Shown here: positions 35,310-43,207 of the stretch, one piece after another
Numbering within the stretch: position 1 is the first letter of the stretch
How the letters are laid out: each line of letters starts with the position of its first letter
Assembly (NCBI GenBank): GCA_937915745.1
Contig: CALGGJ010000089.1
Coordinates: forward strand, 1-46,669
Length of the DNA stretch: 46,669 nt
Reading direction: 5' to 3'
Source of the DNA: an uncultured Prevotellaceae bacterium
GTDB lineage: Bacteria > Bacteroidota > Bacteroidia > Bacteroidales > Bacteroidaceae
Notes under the pieces: model-generated
The model's input: only the letters and a program-made list of their open reading frames with translations
What the model was told of the DNA's origin: nothing
Databases searched by the model: none
Made by a program: the position numbers and the translations under genes

Positions 35310-36314
35310 TTATCTGAATGAGTCGCTCAGCAGTTTTATCTCCACTGCAGGCGATATGCGTTCGTACAGTATGTTATACATGGCATCGAGTATGGGCATG
35401 TTGACGTGGTAGTGTCGGTTAATCTGTTTCATGCAGTATGTTCCATAATAGCCTTCGGCAATCATTTCCATCTCGAGTTGTGCGGTCTTTACCGAGTATC
35501 CCTTTCCTATCATTGTGCCGAAGGTCCTGTTGCGGGAGAAGTTGGAGTACATGGTTACGAGCAGGTCGCCAAGATAAGCGGTGTTGATTACCTTACGGTC
35601 GTCGCGTTGTTCCACGCTTTGAAGGAAACGGTCCATTTCTTGCACGGCATTCGCCACGAGCACAGCCTGGAAGTTGTCGCCGTATTTCAGTCCGTTGCAT
35701 ATACCGGCAGCTATTGCATATACGTTTTTCAGTACAGAGCTGTACTCGATGCCTTCGATGTCGGTGCTGGCCGATGTCTTTACGTATCGGTTGGTCAGCA
35801 GGTCGGCCACTACCTCGGCATTTACAAGACTGTGGCAACCTACGGTGAGATAGCACAGGCGGTCCATTGCTACTTCTTCGGCATGTGATGGTCCGCCGAT
35901 GGTTGTGATGTTGTCTTCGGGCACATTGAAAGCCTGTTGGAAGTATTTTGAGATGGTTATGTTGTCTTCGGGCACGAGGCCTTTGATAGCAATGGCTATC
36001 AGTTTTTCTCTGATGCTGACTTTCAGTTTCTTGAGATGTCCCTTGAGGTATGGCGATGGTGTGACAAAGATTAGTGTGTCAGAGTCTTCGACAATTCGGT
36101 TGAGGTCGGACGAGAAGTTTATTCGGCTCACGTCGAAGTGCAGTCCTTGCAGGTATGACGGGTTGTGTCCGAGTCGTTGGAATTCCTCTATTCGGTCGTC
36201 GCGTCGCATATACCAGTTGATATGCTCTTCGTGGTGCATCACGATTTTAGCCATGGCTGTTGCCCAGCTTCCACCACCTATGATGGCTACTTTTCCGCAG
36301 CTTGTGAATTGCAT
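35310..36314 (-). CDS. gpsA: Glycerol-3-phosphate dehydrogenase [NAD(P)+]
   Basis: GpsA reduces dihydroxyacetone phosphate to sn-glycerol-3-phosphate for phospholipid synthesis. The 334-residue protein has the Rossmann motif IIGGGSWATAMAKI, the NPSYLQGL segment, TPSPYLKGHL (variant of the usual PS motif), GGPSHAEEVA, and the catalytic-lysine region SVLKNVYAIAAGICNGLKYGDN. Length is standard. It lies downstream of lysS with a gap of 72 bp. Confidence 0.94.
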   Translation of the reverse strand: MQFTSCGKVAIIGGGSWATAMAKIVMHHEEHINWYMRRDDRIEEFQRLGHNPSYLQGLHFDVSRINFSSDLNRIVEDSDTLIFVTPSPYLKGHLKKLKVSIREKLIAIAIKGLVPEDNITISKYFQQAFNVPEDNITTIGGPSHAEEVAMDRLCYLTVGCHSLVNAEVVADLLTNRYVKTSASTDIEGIEYSSVLKNVYAIAAGICNGLKYGDNFQAVLVANAVQEMDRFLQSVEQRDDRKVINTAYLGDLLVTMYSNFSRNRTFGTMIGKGYSVKTAQLEMEMIAEGYYGTYCMKQINRHYHVNMPILDAMYNILYERISPAVEIKLLSDSFR

Positions 36315-36386
36315 GGTCTTGTATTATTGTTAACGGATTGAGTTGAAAACGTGATTAACCTCATTGGCTTTGCTTTGTTTGTGGGC

Positions 36387-37934
36387 TTACTCTTCTTCTG
36401 TCTCTTCTTGTTCTTTTGCTTCGGTTGCAGTCTTGCGTGGTTTCATCTGTGGGAAGAAGAGGACTTCCTGTATGGTCGTCTTTCCAGTCATGAGCATTGT
36501 GAGCCGGTCTATTCCAATGCCGATACCGCTGGTTGGTGGCATACCGTATTGCAGGGCTCTCAGGAAGTCTTGGTCTATAATCATTGCTTCGTCGTCGCCT
36601 TTGTCTGCAAGTCGCATCTGTTCCTTGAATCGTTCTTCCTGGTCGATTGGGTCGTTTAGTTCTGAGTAGGCGTTGGCCAGTTCCTTGCCGTTGACCATGA
36701 GTTCGAATCGTTCGGTGAGTCCGGGTTTGCTGCGATGCATCTTGGTTAGTGGTGACATTTCGACCGGGTAGTCGATAATGAAGGTTGGTTGTATGAATGT
36801 TCCTTCGCAGAATTCGCCGAACAGTTCGTCGATAAGTTTTCCTTTTCCCATGGTTCCGTCCACATCCATGCCTTTTGAAAGGCAGAACCGGCGTATCTCG
36901 TCTTCGCTCTTGCCTTCGCAGTCAAATCCAGTCTTGTCTTTTATGGCATCAAGGATTGGTATGCGTGGGTAAGGTGCCTTGAATGATATTGGCTTTCCTT
37001 CCACAACGCTTTCGGTCGAGCCGTTGACGGCTATGCATATTGTCTCGAGCAGTTGTTCGGTGAACGACATCATCCAGTTGTAGTCTTTGTACTGTACGTA
37101 GAGTTCCATGCAGGTAAATTCGGGATTGTGTGTGCGGTCCATGCCTTCGTTTCTGAAGTTCTTGCCTATTTCATATACACCCTCGAATCCGCCTACGATG
37201 AGTCGTTTGAGGTATAGCTCGGTTGCGATGCGCATATACATCTGTAAGTCGAGTGCGTTGAAGTGTGTGGTGAATGGTCGTGCACTGGCTCCACCTGGTA
37301 TTGATTGCAGTATGGGTGTTTCCACCTCGGTGTATCCTGCTTCGTCGAGTATCCGGCGCATGGTTGTGATGACCTTCGAGCGTTTCTCGAATGTTTCTTT
37401 TATTCCTTCGTTGACAACTAAATCGACGTATCGCTGACGGTATCTGAGTTCGGGGTCTTCGAATGCATCGTAGGCCACACCGTCTTTGTATTTCACTATA
37501 GGCAGGGGTTTCAGACTCTTCGACAATACAGTGAGTTCCTGTGCGTGTACACTAATCTGTCCGGTTTGTGTGCGGAAGGTGAAACCGCGTATTCCTATGA
37601 AGTCGCCAAGGTCGAGCAGTTTCTTAAACACGATGTTGTACATGTCTTTGTTTTCGTCGGGGCAGATGTCGTCGCGTGTTACATAGACTTGTATTCTGCC
37701 TCGCGAGTCTTTCAGTTCGATGAACGACGCCTTGCCCATGATGCGTCGGCTCATCATGCGTCCGGCTATGCATACTTGCCGTGGCTCGGCTTGGTCGTCG
37801 AATTGCGATATTATGTCGGTTGAGAATGTGTTGGTTGGATATGCTGCAGCAGGGTAGGGGTTGATTCCCATATCGCGCATTGCCTGTAGGTTCTGCCTGC
37901 GTTGCAATTCTTGTTCGTTTAGTTCTGTGGCCAT
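36387..37934 (-). CDS. lysS: Lysyl-tRNA synthetase, class II
   Basis: LysS charges tRNA-Lys. The 515-residue protein has an N-terminal OB-fold anticodon-binding domain (about 50-150, ISQFDDQAEPRQVCIAGRMMSRR onward) and a class II core with motif 2 (FRNEGMDRTHNPEFTCMELY) and motif 3 (GIGIGIDRLTMLMTG). The C-terminus ends in a glutamate-rich tail (EAKEQEETEEE). Length matches classic LysS (about 500), without the extended C-terminus of some Bacteroides proteins. First gene of the reverse-strand group, with its promoter at 38008. Confidence 0.95.
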   Translation of the reverse strand: MATELNEQELQRRQNLQAMRDMGINPYPAAAYPTNTFSTDIISQFDDQAEPRQVCIAGRMMSRRIMGKASFIELKDSRGRIQVYVTRDDICPDENKDMYNIVFKKLLDLGDFIGIRGFTFRTQTGQISVHAQELTVLSKSLKPLPIVKYKDGVAYDAFEDPELRYRQRYVDLVVNEGIKETFEKRSKVITTMRRILDEAGYTEVETPILQSIPGGASARPFTTHFNALDLQMYMRIATELYLKRLIVGGFEGVYEIGKNFRNEGMDRTHNPEFTCMELYVQYKDYNWMMSFTEQLLETICIAVNGSTESVVEGKPISFKAPYPRIPILDAIKDKTGFDCEGKSEDEIRRFCLSKGMDVDGTMGKGKLIDELFGEFCEGTFIQPTFIIDYPVEMSPLTKMHRSKPGLTERFELMVNGKELANAYSELNDPIDQEERFKEQMRLADKGDDEAMIIDQDFLRALQYGMPPTSGIGIGIDRLTMLMTGKTTIQEVLFFPQMKPRKTATEAKEQEETEEE

Positions 37935-38007
37935 TTCTTTTTGATGTTTGGTATATTTGAGTGTGCAAAATGACGTGAAATTTAACTTTGCATTTGATTT
38001 TCGGGTA

Positions 38008-38015
38008 CAAAGTTA
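38008..38015 (-). promoter_or_regulatory. Putative -7 element of lysS
   Basis: Reverse-strand TAACTTTG, about 75 bp upstream of the lysS start. No clear -33 element. It lies about 45 bp from a forward-strand TAACTTTG (38059-38066), so the spacer is a divergent promoter region. Confidence 0.5.
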
Positions 38016-38058
38016 CAATTTTTTGATGAATTATGTGTAGTTAATAGTGAATAATTCG

Positions 38059-38066
38059 TAACTTTG
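38059..38066 (+). promoter_or_regulatory. Putative -7 element for the small membrane protein genes
   Basis: TAACTTTG, 70 bp before the start at 38136, divergent from the lysS promoter. The -33 element is weak. Confidence 0.45.
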
Positions 38067-38135
38067 CGATGATTTCATCCGTACAGTGAACGTTTTAATG
38101 TTCCTTTCTGATGATAAAACCATGTAAATACGACT

Positions 38136-38609
38136 ATGCGCGAACTGCTCAAGAGCAAAGCCCGGCGTATTGAACTTGCTATGGCTCTGCTGCTTTTTAT
38201 TGTTGAGGGGATGCTGTATCTCACTTTTCGTTCGACGGAACTGAACATGTTCCGCCTGTATGAGCATGCAGGTCCGTGGGTGGAGTCGCTCCGCAGCTGG
38301 GGCGATTCGTTCGACCTGCCCGAGTGGGTGCGTTTCAGCCTTCCCGACGGACTGTGGCTCCTGTCATATCTGCTGCTGGTCGATGCTATATGGAATGGGT
38401 TCAACAAGGTGTCGGCTTTGTGGTATCTTATCATACCCGGCGTGGCGTTCGGTTCAGAACTGGCCCAACTGTTTTGGGGATTCACCGGCACATACGACAA
38501 GATGGACCTTGTGTGTTATGGTGCAGCAGTGGTAATCACTTTGTTGGTCATTGCACTTAAAAACTTTATTCGTAAACATTTTTATTACAACGATGAAACA
38601 ACTGATTAA
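38136..38609 (+). CDS. Integral membrane protein, possibly VanZ-like
   Basis: A 157-residue protein with about four hydrophobic segments (about 13-30, 68-85, 92-108 and 128-145). The GSELAQLFWGFTGTYDKMDLVCYGAAV stretch resembles the SE-Q...DxxDLxxN pattern of VanZ-like proteins, though conservation is weak. No signal peptide. The gene overlaps the next small gene by 17 bp. Function unknown. Confidence 0.65.
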   Translation: MRELLKSKARRIELAMALLLFIVEGMLYLTFRSTELNMFRLYEHAGPWVESLRSWGDSFDLPEWVRFSLPDGLWLLSYLLLVDAIWNGFNKVSALWYLIIPGVAFGSELAQLFWGFTGTYDKMDLVCYGAAVVITLLVIALKNFIRKHFYYNDETTD

Positions 38610-38760
38610 GACGTTGCTGTCGTTCATACTTGCTGCCGTGTTCCTCATTTCGGCTTGCGGCTCAATCGAAGGCCCCGAAATCTGGATCTACGCCTCGGTG
38701 ATTGCTCTGGCACTCGTGGGCTATACCATTGTGGGATTTCTGTGGGAACACAAGAAATGA
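38593..38760 (+). CDS. Small membrane (lipo)protein, 55 residues
   Basis: The start was taken at 38593 (MKQLIKTLLSFILAAVFLISACGS) because it gives a complete signal sequence with a lipobox (ISAC); an in-frame ATG at 38551 lies deeper inside the previous gene. The mature part has one further hydrophobic segment (YASVIALALVGYTIVGFLW) and a basic end. It overlaps the preceding gene by 17 bp in another frame. Function unknown; small size and composition make this moderately certain. Confidence 0.55.
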   Translation: MKQLIKTLLSFILAAVFLISACGSIEGPEIWIYASVIALALVGYTIVGFLWEHKK

Positions 38761-38777
38761 CTGCGGTGTCGCCGTTG

Positions 38778-38860
38778 GCGAGTGCGCAGTCACGACCTTG
38801 TGAGTGCGCGGTCTCGGCCCCGCGAGTGCGCGCTCTCAGGCCCGCGAGTGCGCAGTCGTC
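38778..38860. repeat. 22-bp tandem repeat cluster B (GAGTGCGC family)
   Basis: Units start at 38778, 38800, 38822 and 38844, each opening G[C/T]GAGTGCGC, with the last one partial. Same 22-bp period and phase as cluster A, 8 kb away. The cluster lies between the 55-residue gene and the DUF6055 gene. Confidence 0.9.
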
Positions 38861-38910
38861 ATCACCTCGATGCAGATATAACAAAAATAATAATTAAACC
38901 ATATTTTAGT

Positions 38911-40917
38911 ATGTTACGCTTTTTGAAGCCTTTATTCATGGTATGCTGCATATTGCAGGCCACAACTGTCATGGCTCAGGACACACTATGGCTACATGTG
39001 CCCGACCGTTTTACTCCGTCAGACTTTATCGACCTCTCACAGTTCGACTCCATCGAATTCAGGAAAAACTCAATGTATCTGTATTACAAACCGGAACTAG
39101 GGCGTGCCATCGACCATACCACCCGCACGTACTCCTCGAAATATGATTACTACACGTTCCACAATCCTGGACGCGTAATCTACAAACCCAATGAATTCCG
39201 CTCAATGAACTTCAACTCCACATCGAGCCGCTGGTGTTTCCAACGAAGTAAAGAGAGTACACACTTCATTGTGTTTTGGGAACCCGGTTTCGGACTCGAC
39301 CCCAAAAACAGCGACATCAGCCTCGATGTTGACCAGCTGCTGGCTCGGGCCGAAAACCTCTTCCACTTCTATGCCGACAGCCTGGGGTTTGTCTATCCCG
39401 GCAACTCACGCTCAACCGATAAATACAAGATAGAGATATTCGTGAACCACAGCACCGACTGGCTCGCAACCGGTTCGGGTTATGATGACACCATCGGTGC
39501 CCTTTGGTGTACGCCGTGGGCTTTGCAATCCAGCGGTGGACATACGGTAGGACATGAGATAGGCCACTCGTTCCAATATCTCGTCTCGTGCGACCTCGGT
39601 ACCACCCACGGCTGGCGCTACGGATTTGGCGACAACGCATCAGGAGGATGTGCATGGTGGGAGTCTTGTGCACAATGGCAGGCATTCAAGGTATATCCTG
39701 AACAACAATTTGCTAACGACTACACATCACAGTACCTCGACCGTTGCAACAAAAACCTGCTGCACGAGGACTGGCGATATGCCAATTACTTCATACAAGA
39801 CTACTGGTGTATGCTGCATGGCATGAAGTTCATCGGGACCCTGTGGCGCGAATCGACACGCCCCGAAGACCCCGTTGAGGCATACAAACGCATCACTAAC
39901 GTAAGTCAGAGTCAATTCAACGACGAGATATTCAACTACGCACAACGCGTATGCTCATGGGATATCGACGGCATCCGCGAGTGTGGTGCCTCATATATCG
40001 ATAACCACACGGCATACGTCAGTCAAGATGCCACCGACAAATATCTCTGGCGAGTTGATTCGGCTCATTGTGTTGAAAACTATGGCTACAATATCATACG
40101 TGTCAACAATGCCGAACCGGGCACAACCGTGCGTGCCAACTTCAAGGGCCTGGCAGGACAGAGCGGTTACCGCAAATATAATACTGCACGTGCCGGATGG
40201 CGATATGGGTTCTGTGCTTACCTCAGCGACGGCCGACGTGTGTATGGCCAGCCATATAGTGAGCGCGAGGGCACAGCCGAGTTTGTTGTTCCCGAAGGCA
40301 CGACAAAGATGTGGTTTGTGGTTACAGGTGCCCCTACCACACACTGGCGTCATGCATGGGACGACAACCCGTCGAACGATGAGCAATGGCCTTACGAGGT
40401 TCGGTTTGAAGGGACCAACAAGTATGGATATTTTGAGTCATACCCGTCAGACTATCAGCGTCGCGACACTACGGTCACCCTCAATGTCGAACTGGCTTAC
40501 AACGCGAGCAGCTATACATCCGTGTCGGTGCAGTACGACATGGAGGCCGCAAGCCTTGCCCTCGGCCTTTCGACCGCACAGCTGCAGGCCGTACGTCAGG
40601 CTTCGGGAGCCAACCCGGCGTTTGTAGGTGTGAATGCCAACGGAACTACACTCACATACACTGCCACCACAAGCACCAGCTCGTCAACCGTGTTCGGACA
40701 TTGGTTTGACACCTCGGGCAATGTGTGCAGCTACGACTCCAACGCACGCATCTATGCCGAGTTCCGTCCGGCAACATTCAAGTGCTCTGTCGGTCAGTAT
40801 CCGGGGCGCCTTACTCGCGGACGAACATACACCATTCGCCAGGCAATACGATACCGGCCTGCTGGCTCAACCAAGTACTATACCGCTACATACATAGTGC
40901 GTGTGAAGGTGGTGTAA
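38911..40917 (+). CDS. Secreted DUF6055 metalloprotease-like protein with DUF4859-like tail
   Basis: The start was placed at 38911 (MLRFLKPLFMVCCILQATTVMAQ), a good signal peptide, rather than at 38782, which lies inside the tandem repeats. This gives 668 residues. The DUF6055-like region (about 95-330) includes HTVGHEIGHSFQY, an HExxH-type zinc site (HEIGH), followed by ASGGCAWWESCAQWQ, where a third ligand Glu could lie. A middle beta-sandwich and a C-terminal DUF4859-like domain (about 515-668; FGHWFDTSGNVCSYDSNARIYAEF, CSVGQYPG) follow. Likely a secreted peptidase; substrate unknown. The C-terminus parallels that of the CotH protein. Confidence 0.82.
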   Translation: MLRFLKPLFMVCCILQATTVMAQDTLWLHVPDRFTPSDFIDLSQFDSIEFRKNSMYLYYKPELGRAIDHTTRTYSSKYDYYTFHNPGRVIYKPNEFRSMNFNSTSSRWCFQRSKESTHFIVFWEPGFGLDPKNSDISLDVDQLLARAENLFHFYADSLGFVYPGNSRSTDKYKIEIFVNHSTDWLATGSGYDDTIGALWCTPWALQSSGGHTVGHEIGHSFQYLVSCDLGTTHGWRYGFGDNASGGCAWWESCAQWQAFKVYPEQQFANDYTSQYLDRCNKNLLHEDWRYANYFIQDYWCMLHGMKFIGTLWRESTRPEDPVEAYKRITNVSQSQFNDEIFNYAQRVCSWDIDGIRECGASYIDNHTAYVSQDATDKYLWRVDSAHCVENYGYNIIRVNNAEPGTTVRANFKGLAGQSGYRKYNTARAGWRYGFCAYLSDGRRVYGQPYSEREGTAEFVVPEGTTKMWFVVTGAPTTHWRHAWDDNPSNDEQWPYEVRFEGTNKYGYFESYPSDYQRRDTTVTLNVELAYNASSYTSVSVQYDMEAASLALGLSTAQLQAVRQASGANPAFVGVNANGTTLTYTATTSTSSSTVFGHWFDTSGNVCSYDSNARIYAEFRPATFKCSVGQYPGRLTRGRTYTIRQAIRYRPAGSTKYYTATYIVRVKVV

Positions 40918-40961
40918 TCCCTTTTGCCGTGTCATTTATTTTTGTTGTATCAGGGCTACTG

Positions 40962-42248
40962 CTATATCTTGTCGAATGCCTGTGCAAGATCGTCGATTAT
41001 GTCGTCGATGTGTTCGGTGCCGATGCTGAGCCTTACTGTCGCAGGTGTGATATGTTGGTCGGCCAGTTCTTGTGGCGACATTTGTGAGTGTGTTGTGGTA
41101 TAAGGGTGTATGACAAGGCTCTTCACGTCGGCCACATTGGCAAGAAGCGAGAAAATCTGTAATGCATCAATGAATCGCCATGCCTCATCCTGTCCACCTT
41201 TGATTTCGAAAGTGAAGATGCTGCCTGCACCGTCAGGGAAGTACTGCCGGTAGAGCTGATGGTCGGGGTGTGACGGCAGCGACGGGTGGCTCACGCTTTT
41301 TACCTTAGGGTGTTTTGACAGGAAATCAACGACTTTCAGTGCGTTTTCAACATGACGCTCTATGCGCAGCGGCAACGATTCCACACCCTGCAACAGTATC
41401 CATGCGTTGAATGGAGATATTGTTGCTCCTGTGTCGCGCAGGATAACGGCACGTATGCGTGTGACATAAGCGGCCGCTCCTGCAACATCTGCAAATACTG
41501 CACCGTGGTAAGAGGGGTCGGGCTTTGCGATGGTGGGGTATTTGTCGGCATGTACCTTGAAGTCAAACCGTCCGCCATCTACTATGATGCCTCCGAGCGA
41601 CGAGCCATGACCGCCGATGAATTTAGTGGCCGAGTGTATCACTACGTCGGCTCCATGAGCGATGGGTTGTACAAGGAGAGGTGCGAATGTGTTGTCAACG
41701 ATGAACAGGATGCCATGTTTGTGTGCAATGGCTGCAATAGCATCGAGGTTGGTCACGTCGGAGTTGGGGTTGCCGAAGGTCTCTGCATAGATAGCCTTGG
41801 TATTAGGGCGTATCGCCGCTTCGAGTGCATCGAGGTCGTTTACTTTCACTATTGTGTAGTCGATGCCTTGTGTACTCAGTGTGTGAGTGATGAGGTTGAA
41901 CGATCCACCGTAGAGGTTGTCGGCTGCCACTATATGATCACCGTTCTGTGCTATGTTTTGCAACGCGTAGGTTACTGCTGCTGCACCGCTGGCTACAGCT
42001 AACGCAGCCACACCGCCTTCAAGTGCAGCTATGCGTTCTTCCAGCACACCTTGGGTCGAGTTGGTGAGGCGGCCGTAGATGTTACCTGCATCGCGAAGGC
42101 CAAAACGGTCGGCTGCGTGTTGTGAATTGCGAAACACATATGATGTGGTTTGATAAATAGGTACCGCGCGTGAGTCGGTCGCAGGGTCGGCCTGCTCTTG
42201 TCCTACATGAAGTGCCAGTGTTTCGAGATGAAGTTTCTTTGTCGTCAT
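40962..42248 (-). CDS. metY: O-acetylhomoserine sulfhydrylase
   Basis: A 428-residue PLP enzyme of the Cys/Met metabolism family that makes homocysteine from O-acetylhomoserine and sulfide. Visible motifs: YGRLTNSTQGVLEERIAALEGG, ASGAAAVTYAL, AETFGNPNSDV, DNTFAPLLVQP, and SATKFIGGHGSSLGG with the PLP-binding Lys. Length and the N-terminal LHVGQEQADPATDSRAVPIYQTTSY fit MetY rather than MetB/MetC. It is transcribed divergently from an Lrp-type regulator. Confidence 0.92.
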   Translation of the reverse strand: MTTKKLHLETLALHVGQEQADPATDSRAVPIYQTTSYVFRNSQHAADRFGLRDAGNIYGRLTNSTQGVLEERIAALEGGVAALAVASGAAAVTYALQNIAQNGDHIVAADNLYGGSFNLITHTLSTQGIDYTIVKVNDLDALEAAIRPNTKAIYAETFGNPNSDVTNLDAIAAIAHKHGILFIVDNTFAPLLVQPIAHGADVVIHSATKFIGGHGSSLGGIIVDGGRFDFKVHADKYPTIAKPDPSYHGAVFADVAGAAAYVTRIRAVILRDTGATISPFNAWILLQGVESLPLRIERHVENALKVVDFLSKHPKVKSVSHPSLPSHPDHQLYRQYFPDGAGSIFTFEIKGGQDEAWRFIDALQIFSLLANVADVKSLVIHPYTTTHSQMSPQELADQHITPATVRLSIGTEHIDDIIDDLAQAFDKI

Positions 42249-42434
42249 TGTTCTGTTCTCCTTTCTTTTTTTTATGAGCCTCCTACGCCACTCCTAATTA
42301 GAGAAGATAGGAAGGGGGGATTTTCCCCCATAAGTTATGGTTTTCTTTTCGTTATGGTTTCGGTTATCGCTTTCGTTATTGTTTCGGTTACCCAAAATGC
42401 ATTGATGCGTAACTTTACGCCCTATTTTCGGGCA

Positions 42435-42467
42435 CAAAGTTACGATAATTTAGTTGTTGATTGCAAA
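42435..42467 (-). promoter_or_regulatory. Putative metY promoter
   Basis: Reverse-strand TTTG (42464-42467), 21 bp, TAACTTTG (42435-42442), a good consensus match. The predicted leader of about 180 nt is long. Its -33 element lies 3 bp from that of the divergent lrp promoter. Confidence 0.6.
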
Positions 42468-42470
42468 TTA

Positions 42471-42502
42471 TTTGCTGAGTTTAGAAAATATTACTAACTT
42501 TG
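42471..42502 (+). promoter_or_regulatory. Putative promoter of the Lrp-type regulator gene
   Basis: TTTG (42471-42474), exactly 20 bp, TAACTTTG (42495-42502): full consensus. The ATG at 42569 follows a leader of about 60 nt. Confidence 0.65.
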
Positions 42503-42568
42503 TAGATGCAAACAGAACATCCGTTCTATATGGCCTATGCAGAGATCATCTTTTAAGAATAAAATACT

Positions 42569-43030
42569 ATGAGCGTTTTAGACGATATCGATTTAGACAT
42601 TTTACGTGTGTTGCAAGAAAACTCCCGACTCACTGTGAAAGAATTGGCGCAGAAGGTTCATCTGTCGTCAACACCAGTGTATGAACGCATGAAGCGCCTT
42701 GAACGTGAGGGCTATATAAAGAAGTATATGGCGGTGCTCGATGTAAATAAGCTTAACCAGGGTTTCGTCGTGTACTGTAATGTGAAACTGAAGCGTATAA
42801 ACCGTGATATTGTGAGCGAGTTTACCGAAATTGTGCATCGCATACCCGAGGTTACAGAGTGTTATAATATATCGGGAGGATTCGACTACCTGCTTAAGAT
42901 TCATGCGCGCGACATGCAGTCATACCAGGATTTTGTGTTCAATACGCTTGGCACCATAGACTGTCTGGCATCGTGGGAAAGCACGTTTGTCATGTCGGAA
43001 GTGAAAAATGAACACGGCATCAGTTTCTGA
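42569..43030 (+). CDS. Lrp/AsnC-family transcriptional regulator
   Basis: A 153-residue protein with an N-terminal helix-turn-helix (about 5-60: LDILRVLQENSRLTVKELAQKVHLSSTPVYERMKRLE) and a C-terminal RAM ligand-binding domain (about 70-150: VTECYNISGGFDYLLKIHARDMQSYQDFV). It resembles leucine-responsive regulators that form ligand-gated octamers and control amino-acid genes. Back-to-back with metY, with promoters 3 bp apart at their -33 elements, so autoregulation and control of metY are plausible. Confidence 0.9.
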   Translation: MSVLDDIDLDILRVLQENSRLTVKELAQKVHLSSTPVYERMKRLEREGYIKKYMAVLDVNKLNQGFVVYCNVKLKRINRDIVSEFTEIVHRIPEVTECYNISGGFDYLLKIHARDMQSYQDFVFNTLGTIDCLASWESTFVMSEVKNEHGISF

Positions 43031-43170
43031 TTGCTATTGAACCCAAATCGTCAGGGAAACCATACCGGCATTTCAAACTCAATAGGGCAGAATACACCTA
43101 AAGTGGGAAAAAACGCAGTATGCACTACAAATAATTACCCAATTGTAATGCCTGCTTAATAATAATTATC

Positions 43171-43178
43171 TACCTTTG
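43171..43178 (+). promoter_or_regulatory. Putative -7 element of the carboxyltransferase gene
   Basis: TACCTTTG, 30 bp before the start at 43208. A TTG at 43143-43145 is too far upstream to be a standard -33 element. Confidence 0.5.
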
Positions 43179-43207
43179 TAAACGAAAACATAAGATAAGG
43201 ATACTAT

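Larger units (their letters stand above)
42249..42568. other. Divergent metY-lrp intergenic region
   Basis: No gene. From metY outward: a short GC-rich tract near 42276-42330 resembling dispersed G/C repeat debris, imperfect repeats of TTTCGTTATgg / TTTCGGTTAT at about 42345-42402, a palindrome GCGTAAC/TTTACGC near 42408-42420, and two back-to-back promoters (42435-42502). Confidence 0.55.

Noticed and set aside
38782..38910. N-terminal extension of the DUF6055 protein
   Set aside because: The frame runs through 22-bp repeats; the ATG at 38911 starts a proper signal peptide.
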